Made by a program: the position numbers and the translations under genes. 64,000 nucleotides of DNA from Escallonia rubra (Eukaryota; Streptophyta; Magnoliopsida; Escalloniales; Escalloniaceae), in NCBI GenBank assembly GCA_033065855.1, contig JAVXUO010002281.1:62001-126000 (forward strand), written 5' to 3'. Below the pieces are notes generated by a model, which worked only from the letters and a program-made list of their open reading frames with translations, did no database searches and was not told the DNA's origin. Numbering within the stretch: the first letter of the stretch is position 1; each line of letters starts with the position of its first letter. Shown here one piece after another: positions 57,403 to 64,000 of this stretch.

Positions 57403-58731
57403 ATGGCCAATCATTCTTCTTCCGGTGACTCTTCACAGAGTCATTCCCAGAACCATTGTGCGCGAACTAGCAGCTCTCATCGACCAGGTCATTCTCATGA
57501 CCGACACTCGACCCCTTTACGCCGCCATCGCGCCAGTTCTTCTGAAGATGTTTACGTCAACATAACATCTGCTACTCCCGAATCAAAAACTAGACCTCGG
57601 AGAAATCGATCTCCAACGTCTACTCTGAAAAACGGTGATCTTCGTCATCGCCTGAACCGTCAGCTATTCAAAACACCCCATGCCGACCTTACAAGAGAAA
57701 TCCATGAACTAAAAGATGTCATGAACACTCTTCAACAAAAGCTCGACATGGCGGTGGCTCCGCCGTCCACTCACCATTCTCATCTTGACCCTAGCGACCT
57801 TCGTCTTCGTCTCACCTCCAGATCAAGCTACGGCCGCAAATACAGATCAACGGCCGATCCGACTTATGATCCCAGAGAGAAGAGCGGAGATCACATGACC
57901 AGGAGTGGATCATGCTATCGACGGGATCCATCAGTTGAAGGCAGTACCAACTCCTCTCCCGAACAGGTCGCTAGAGCTGAGACCCCTCGAAGATCTGTCC
58001 ACAAAAAGTTTCCTGAGTACCATTCTCGAGAATGGTACTCTTGGAAGGTTGTCCCCAAGTATCATTCTCTGGAACAATCTCCCCCGAGGGAAGTATCTGG
58101 ATATTCGTTATCCGAGGCAATAGAGAAGGCCAAATTACCGTCCAACTTTCGAATGCCTCAGTGCGACCTCTATGATGAAGCTGGAGATCCTAGAGAACAT
58201 GTTTATCAGTTTGAAACAAACATGTTCCTCCTCCAAGTATCGGATGCTGTCATGTGTAGAGCCTTCCCTACCACTTTACGAAAGGCTGCACATGCATGGT
58301 TTAAGTCTTTACAACCGAGGTCTATACACTCATTCGCCCAACTGTCAAATCTCTTTCAGAAGCACTTTGTAAGCAGTCGCTCCCGAAGGAAAAACTCGAC
58401 GAGCTTGCATAACATAGTGCAAGAGAAGAACGAATCATTAGCTTGTTATCTAGGGCGATTCAATGCAGCCACCTTGGAAGTCGATAATCTGGATGAATCT
58501 GTGAAGTATATGGCATTCCTTCGAGGACTCCGACCCACATCTAAGTTTGCATTCTCCGTCAACATGAAAGCCCTTCTCGAGAAGGCTAACAAGTATATTC
58601 AAGCTGAAGAATACCTAGAGACCCATACAGGAAGACGCAGAGAAGGCAAAGAAGAACAAAAGAAACAGTCACGAAACGCTCCGCGCGTGACGAACGGCGT
58701 CTCAAAGACCCGTTTCCCTGGGAGAATTTGA
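57403..58731 (+). CDS. Gag polyprotein (Retrotrans_gag)
   Basis: 442 residues from the first ATG after the primer site. The N-terminal third is Ser/His/Arg-rich and disordered. A conserved stretch GDPREHVYQFETNMFL (about residues 258-273) opens the Retrotrans_gag domain, which continues with AHAWFKSLQPRSIHSFAQL and ends near residue 390 (AFLRGLRPTSKFAFSV). A basic tail follows. Gag forms the virus-like particle in which the element's RNA is packaged. The frame ends at 58729-58731 just where the next coding part begins in the -1 frame; the shift point contains T TTC CCT in the Gag frame (58712-58718). Confidence 0.9.
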   Translation: MANHSSSGDSSQSHSQNHCARTSSSHRPGHSHDRHSTPLRRHRASSSEDVYVNITSATPESKTRPRRNRSPTSTLKNGDLRHRLNRQLFKTPHADLTREIHELKDVMNTLQQKLDMAVAPPSTHHSHLDPSDLRLRLTSRSSYGRKYRSTADPTYDPREKSGDHMTRSGSCYRRDPSVEGSTNSSPEQVARAETPRRSVHKKFPEYHSREWYSWKVVPKYHSLEQSPPREVSGYSLSEAIEKAKLPSNFRMPQCDLYDEAGDPREHVYQFETNMFLLQVSDAVMCRAFPTTLRKAAHAWFKSLQPRSIHSFAQLSNLFQKHFVSSRSRRKNSTSLHNIVQEKNESLACYLGRFNAATLEVDNLDESVKYMAFLRGLRPTSKFAFSVNMKALLEKANKYIQAEEYLETHTGRRREGKEEQKKQSRNAPRVTNGVSKTRFPGRI

Positions 58732-59621
58732 CGCCGCTCAATGCCAAACCATCAGAGATACTGCACGAGATCAAAGACAATAAAGCTCTCAAGTGGCAAG
58801 AAAAGATGACATCTTGCCCGAACGAAAGGAATAGAGACTTATGGTGCCACTTTCACAACGATCATGGCCATACAACTGATGATTGTGGATCACTTAAACG
58901 AGCGATCGAAGCTCTCGTTAAGCGTGGCCAGTTGAGAAAATGGGTGGCGCGCAAAGAAGGACAACAAGAAACACCCTCAGCCACTGAAGAAAGAGAACGG
59001 GTAGAGAATGCGGGTACAATCAACACTATCTCTGGGGGATTAGCCGCAGGAGGCTCATCAGGACAAGCTCGAAAAGCATATGCTAGGGAAGTGTGCATAA
59101 CGAGCCAACCCCCAAGTAAGAAACCGAAGACTGTGCCTTTACCTACTATCTCTTTCTCAGAACATGATCTAAAAAATGTCAAAACTCCTCATGATGACCC
59201 GTTAGTCATCACGATCAGAGCTGGGAACTTCGATGTGAAACGGGTTCTGGTCGATAATGGGAGTTCTGCCGAAGTCTTGTTTTATGATGCATTCAAGAAG
59301 ATGAACATCCCTATGGACCGTCCTCGGAAGATGGATACACCATTATATGGATTCTCTAATCATTCAGTCATAGTCGAAGGTGTTATCGCACTTCCAGTTG
59401 CGGTAGGTACGCCCTCGATGCAAGCAAACTTGATGCTTGATTTTGTGGTGGTGAGGGTCCCCTCTGCATACAATGCCATACTTGGACGACCTACATTTAA
59501 TCAGTTGCAAGCCGTGGTATCAACCTACCACCTCAAAATGAAGTTCCCAACGGAACAGGGGATTGGAAAAGTCAAAGGAGATCAGATTATAGCTCGACAA
59601 TGTTATGTTACTTCAAGCTGA
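58728..59621 (+). CDS. Gag C-terminus (zinc-knuckle-like) and aspartic protease
   Basis: The frame is open over 297 codons but has no ATG at its start, so it must be a continuation of Gag. It has CHFHNDHGHTTDDC (about residues 40-53), the CxH...H...C knuckle usual in this plant family. A protease follows with VLVDNGSSAEVLFYDAF (about residues 173-190), where DNGS is the active-site triplet variant common in these elements, and later AILGRPTFNQL, the second conserved protease block. No polymerase follows. Confidence 0.85.
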   Translation: MTPLNAKPSEILHEIKDNKALKWQEKMTSCPNERNRDLWCHFHNDHGHTTDDCGSLKRAIEALVKRGQLRKWVARKEGQQETPSATEERERVENAGTINTISGGLAAGGSSGQARKAYAREVCITSQPPSKKPKTVPLPTISFSEHDLKNVKTPHDDPLVITIRAGNFDVKRVLVDNGSSAEVLFYDAFKKMNIPMDRPRKMDTPLYGFSNHSVIVEGVIALPVAVGTPSMQANLMLDFVVVRVPSAYNAILGRPTFNQLQAVVSTYHLKMKFPTEQGIGKVKGDQIIARQCYVTSS

Positions 59622-59914
59622 CCAAAGAAGACAAAGAAATTGGACTCTGAGGAAATCTTGATATGATAGAAGAGGTTCGGACTCAAGCCCATGAACGAAC
59701 GCGTCGCGCAGTAGCATCTTGCCCCGAGGCAAGACACTTCCTTTTCGGGGGGATAAAGGGCTCAGACCTTGTTAAACACCCCAGCTCTTTTTCCAGAATA
59801 GTCTTTAGCATATTTTTTTTAATAAACGGGTTCTTAAATGATCTAGTGTAAACTTCTCCAAGCAATAAAGCTACTTCTTCTGAGCATTGTTTGTTAGGAT
59901 AGATAAACCTCCCC

Positions 59915-60168
59915 AAAATATTTTGCTCGAGCAGAATGATGGCCGAACACTCTGCCCGAGCAGAATGCTGAACTTAGCCAAAACATTCTGCCTGAGCAGA
60001 ATGATGGCCAAACACTCTGCCCGTGCAGAGTGCTAAACTTAGCCAAAACATTTTGCCCGAGCAAAATGATGGCCGAACACTCTGCCCGAGCAGAGTGCTA
60101 GACCTAGCCAAAATATTTTGCCCGAGCAGAATGATGGCCGAACACTCTGCCTGAGCAGAGTGCCAAAA
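59915..60168 (+). repeat. Four 65-bp tandem units, each with two short hairpins
   Basis: Units start at 59915, 59980, 60045 and 60110. Each has a first stem such as CATTCTGC / GCAGAATG and a second such as CACTCTGC / GCAGAGTG, with loops CCGA, CTGA, TCGA or CCGT. Variants change both sides of the stem together, for example CATTTTGC with GCAAAATG. The last unit is cut short. Confidence 0.9.
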
Positions 60169-60610
60169 TTTTCCCTCTGTATAAAAACACAAAGGGAATA
60201 AGGCCTTTTACCCTAATAAAAGGTCAACGATTTAGCTATAGATCTAAATCCGTGGAGTAGCAAAAGTTAATGGGGGCATCGTCACTCCATCAAGCTTTTA
60301 CTTCTTCGAAGTTTTGACCGAGCGAGGGTGCTCGACTTCTTTACCGATTCTTTAAAGTGACGAATAAAGAGTTAGAGTCAAAGTAAAAACAAATAACGCT
60401 GTGTGAATGGTAGAATAAACCATAAAAAACACATAGTGAACAAAGTACCGTCAATAGAACAAAAGATAGAGCACATACAATGCCCTTAAAAGGGCATCAA
60501 AATACTCAGTCTAAAAAGAAATAAAAAGCCTACAAGATGAAGACTAGATCTAAGGCTCGGAGGCAACGCCTGAAGGACCATCATTTGGAGGATGAGTTCA
60601 TACGTGGAAA

Positions 60611-60772
60611 TTGAAACCAACATTTTGTCCGAGCAGAATGTTGGCCGAACACTCTGCCCGAGCAGAGTGACCAAAGCTTGGACCAACATTTTGTCCGAAT
60701 AGAATGTTGGCCGAACATTCTACCCGAACAGAAAGTTAGCCGAGCACTCCGCCCAAGCAGAGAACCAACTTC
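60611..60772 (+). repeat. Second hairpin cluster
   Basis: Longer stems of the same design, CCAACATTTTGT / (G)CAGAATGTTGG at 60621 and again at 60682, with CACTCTGC / GCAGAGTG between. Later copies are decayed. Confidence 0.8.
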
Positions 60773-61645
60773 ATACCCTTTGTGCTCGGATTAAGCATAA
60801 AGGAACCGAAGCATCATGCCCGAACAGATTGGGAATAAAACCGTTGAGCTCGACAAGCCATGTCCGAGCAGAATGATCGCCAAACTCGTCACCCGTGCAG
60901 ACATCCTAACTCTGTTTTCTTTGTTCTCTCAAGAGCCCATGGGGAAAACTCTAAGGAGTTTGACTAGAGAAAAAAATCGAGTGGAGGTCAAAGGAGTTTT
61001 CTTAGGTAGAGATTTCAACTGAACTCTTTTGAAGAAAATGAGATTTTCTATGGATAGAGCTCATAAAACTATCCGAAATAAAAAAAAAATTACTTCGAAT
61101 GGATACCCGAGCAAAAAGTTATGGACATTTCAAGTTCTTAAGTGATGGTACAACTTTATTTTCTGCTCGGACTTGACAAGCGTGACCGAGCAGCCCAATG
61201 GCATTATGTTCCTCTTCCGCGCACGAGGTTAAGGGTTCGAATCTGCTCGGACACATGAGCAATAAGGAGTCCTTTACTTTTTAAACAAGGAGTTCATTAT
61301 AGATTGGGCCTCTCCACCATCAGGCCCGCGTCCGCGCAGCAAGGCCTCACAGCATGTCCGAGCAGATCGTGGTCCGAGCCCAACGACCGAGCAGGGAAAA
61401 ATGTTGGGGCTTCTCAGCTCGGGCCATAGTCCGAGCAGAACATGGTCCGAGCAGAAAAAATCCGAACAGAACTCTGCCCGAGCAGAACCATGTCCGAACA
61501 GAACCTTGTCCGAGCATAGCACTTTTTGAATATTTGAAATGTCAGACAAACAGATTCAATTCTGTTTTTGGCATATTTCGCTATCACCAGTGGAAAAAGT
61601 GTGCTTCCACCCGCTTCATTAACGCTGGTAAAAGCAGGAGGCATA

Positions 61646-62084
61646 TGATATAGCTAAAAATGCCCCTCCAATCTACGGATGACACGTGGCAGTTATGACA
61701 CGTAACCCATACTGGCTCATTACTGATATGGCACTTACCGTATCAATCACCGGGCAGAATCCTAAAAAGGCTCTGACTCTATCAGCTCAGATTGACATGA
61801 GATCCTCTACGATCCTAATTAGATTCTGATTAGAGTTAGTCAAAGCCCAGTCCTACTAGAACTCCTCCTTCTACCACTATATAAAGGGGTCAAGCTCCTC
61901 AGGTAAAGACAAGCTCACACACATACACATTGTGTCTTTATTGCTTCTCAGAGTTCTACATTGTTAGCCATCTCTGACTTAAGCATCGGAGCGTTCCCCC
62001 GTCGGAACCCCACCCGGCGGTCCGTGTTCTCTTTTGCAGGCCTGATTTCTGGTGTGGTTCCCGATCCAGTTTTTAGTTGTAACA
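61646..62084 (+). repeat. 3' LTR
   Basis: 439 bp, TGATATAGC to GTTGTAACA, followed by the TGATC target duplication. Confidence 0.9.
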
Positions 62085-62310
62085 TGATCAATTCACAAAT
62101 TTCTAACAAAATTGTTACTTCTATATTTTTTAAGGAACCGGTACAAAACACAATATCTCTGCCGGTATCACATGTACCAGACGGTACAACCGGTACATAG
62201 CGGTATTTTGACCGGTGCAAAATGAAAGTGATACCGTACCAGTAGAAGGTAAAAGCGGTATGTACCGGCCAGTACGATACCGATACGGTATTGATAACTA
62301 TGCTTTTGAG

Positions 62311-63947
62311 TAGTATATGATGGGTGGGTAACACCCTTGCTTAGTCAAACTTTTTCTGATTTGCATAGTTAATTAGTTAGATTAATTTTTAGATTTGAGC
62401 GCATGTTTGAAAATTAGATAATTTCATATGCATCTCATCAAAAACACCCATCATATAGTACCCTTGAACCAAGCAAAGTTATGCCTCTCTGTGGTGCATA
62501 TATGCACGCGCGCGTGTATGTAAGGGGTTGATCCACGTCCACTGGTAGAGAAATACTCACTGCCCATCTAGTCGTCCAGTTGTGAGAGTGAACGGCCCAG
62601 ATTACAAAAAAAAAAAAAAACTTCCCTCTTTCACTTCACTTTCATTCTGTTTCTTTTCCTTTTCCTTTTCCAATTCACTTCACTATTAGAAACTGAATGC
62701 ATTCAAGAGTCCAATTGGATCACAAAATTGGTCTTTAAATTTGGGTTCGATTTGCAATTTGACCACAAGATTACAATTCCGTTGTTTGAATCATCTACTC
62801 GAAGTTCAAAATTAAATTCTTACCCTATTTCATGATATTAAATTATAATTGTTGGCCCATTCCCATTTCTTATGTCTCTAGAAGTTATGATTCCAAGAAG
62901 GAACCAGTACTTGGCCGATCGGCTGCCACCTCCTTGTTGCCATAGATTACCTTCGATCTCCGTGCTGTCGTCGGACCTCTGTCGGAAAGCCGTTGTCACT
63001 ACGAGCTCCGATCATACAACAGCCGGGCCTCCACTACCACCGTCTTTTGCTTCTGTATCTTCATGGTTCACAAATTGATAGAAAGAATCAATATGGATGT
63101 AAAGTCTTTGTTGACTTGTATCGACCACTACAATGTCGTTTTGATATCTGTGGTTGCAAATGGTTCATGGTGAGGAAATTTTCTCTCAATTTAGAACTTG
63201 GAGCTTAAATTGAATTGGAGGAGAATTGAATTTCGGTGAAGTTAGTAAAACTGTGAAAAGTATCTCACCGTCAGCCTTATAAAGGAGTCTGTTGTCGTTA
63301 TACATAAGTAGCAACAAAAGAGTTTGAATTCAAGAGCACGATGGTAAATTCAGTTGAACTCCATCTTTCGGTCGTGTGACCTATTTCATAAATGTAATTA
63401 AATCTCGACATGGAATCGAGGTTGCATTTTGAACTGGAGCATTCCGTCTCATCTATTGGAATGATAACTCAGATTCTTACCTAAATCTATTGAATCAATT
63501 TTATGCTTGTATAGGCCCAACTGTCATGTTGCTAGCTAGAACTTATAATTTTAAGAAGGAACTAATACTTCTGTATGAACACCACTGGTGGCGGCAGCCA
63601 CTACTATTGCCAGAGTTGCACATTCTTTATCACCTGACCAAATGTAATTTGATTTTTAGATTTTAATTTATATCCAAACAACGAACTTTGAAATTTTTTA
63701 ATACAAATTTTAATTCTAATTCGATAATCCCTTTGGGGTTAAATCTGAGAGCAAGGTTGTAGGCCTAGTTAAACTCCATCTTTTAATACTTTTGGCTATT
63801 GGATTTGATGTACTTCTCATATTCCTGCACACATTATATATAATTTCGCCATATTCAACTACCAAATATATATCATTTTTTTGGTGATGTCAAAAAGTTA
63901 TTTATACTTAGCATCCATAGACCTTTTGTCTTATTCCTCAATAGACA

Positions 63948-63985
<38 letters not shown>

Positions 63986-64000
63986 CTTCCTCGCCAAACA
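62311..64000. repeat. Non-coding repeat family, copy 5 (runs off the window)
   Basis: Continues the unit interrupted at 56435: CAAAGTTATGCCTCTCT (62475), AGTACTTGGCC (62908), a GTTGTCGTTATACATAAG block (63291), AATACTTCTG (63565) and TGTCAAAAAGTTATTTATAC (63888). It contains two versions of the ATTGGAATGATAACTCAGATTC-like passage (62700s and 63440s). It ends at the window edge after a (CT)n tract (63947-63982). Confidence 0.75.

Larger units (their letters stand above)
59622..61645 (+). other. 3' non-coding region of the LTR element
   Basis: About 2 kb without pol domains. CCGAGCAGA-type words recur some 25 times, first as a regular 65-bp tandem array (59915-60168), then as a second cluster (60611-60770) and scattered copies to 61520. 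The last bases before the 3' LTR (AAAAGCAGGAGG, 61630-61641) serve as a polypurine tract. Confidence 0.75.
56926..62084 (+). mobile_element. LTR retrotransposon encoding only Gag and protease (TR-GAG type)
   Basis: Complete 5159-bp element: LTRs 56926-57368 and 61646-62084, TG...CA ends, flanked by TGATC at 56921-56925 and 62085-62089. Gag and protease frames lie at 57403-59621. The remaining 2 kb before the 3' LTR has no reverse transcriptase, RNase H or integrase. Gag type and primer site suggest a Ty3/gypsy (Tat/Athila-side) origin. It must depend on enzymes from a related element. Confidence 0.9.
56436..62302. mobile_element. Non-autonomous hAT-like element, split by an LTR retrotransposon
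   Basis: The ends CATAATTATGAATACCG (56436) and, inversely from 62302, CATAGTTATCAATACCG match over more than 20 bp. Both flanks carry the 8-bp direct repeat CTTTTGAG (56428-56435 and 62303-62310), the size made by hAT transposases. Subterminal parts on both sides are rich in GGTACCG/CGGTACGTACC words. Without the inserted LTR element it is about 700 bp with no coding capacity. Confidence 0.85.

Noticed and set aside
59974..60192. Minus-strand frame through the 65-bp repeats
   Set aside because: Stays open only because the repeat has no stop in that frame; no start context and no relation to the element's coding strand.
1..64000. CRISPR array, bacterial operon or organelle origin
   Set aside because: Introns, LINEs, SINEs and MITEs show nuclear plant DNA; the regular 65-bp array at 59915 is a transposon repeat, not spacer-repeat DNA.

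Overview
This is nuclear DNA from a flowering plant, most likely a eudicot. Plant-type introns, a chloroplast FKBP gene, an HD-Zip II exon and transposon families typical of plants (hAT, MULE, Stowaway-like MITEs, LINE, SINE, gag-type LTR elements, FAR1-related transposase) all point this way. The species cannot be named from the sequence. The window is AT-rich, gene-poor and repeat-dominated.

Layout. 1-6.9 kb: remains of two different hAT transposases, both on the minus strand and both full of frameshifts and stops, with a TA-flanked MITE between them. 9.0-10.2 kb: a short Mutator-like element with a perfect 9-bp target-site duplication, carrying a broken copy of a SWI3B-like (SWIRM-domain) chromatin-remodelling gene. 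11.6-13.2 kb: the last exon of an HD-Zip class II transcription factor (minus), followed by a LINE remnant where the homeobox exons would be expected. 14.4-24.9 kb: a recognisable seven-exon gene for the chloroplast peptidyl-prolyl isomerase FKBP20-2 (minus). Its first three exons lie in two tandem 2.3-kb copies separated by a Ty1/copia gag fragment. One copy has a 1-bp frameshift, and the shared sixth exon has an apparent 8-bp deletion. 25-32 kb: non-coding DNA with a SINE (16-bp duplication), a Stowaway-like MITE and a second long-inverted-repeat element carrying a glycine-rich RNA-binding protein fragment. 32.1-36.0 kb: a 5'-truncated LINE. 39.2-40.3 kb: a FAR1-type transposase pseudogene. 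41-51 kb: direct copies of a non-coding repeat of about 1.5-2.4 kb. 54.2-55.6 kb: an LTR-like repeat. 56.4-62.3 kb: a non-autonomous hAT-like element (8-bp duplication) split by a complete 5.2-kb LTR retrotransposon (5-bp duplication) that encodes only Gag and protease and has a striking array of short hairpins in its 3' non-coding part. 62.3-64 kb: another copy of the non-coding repeat.

The only loci with plausible host function are FKBP20-2 (thylakoid lumen, photosystem assembly) and the HD-Zip II exon, and each shows damage or truncation here. Everything else with coding similarity is transposon protein or captured gene fragments. All similarity calls are from memory of protein families; no database search was run.
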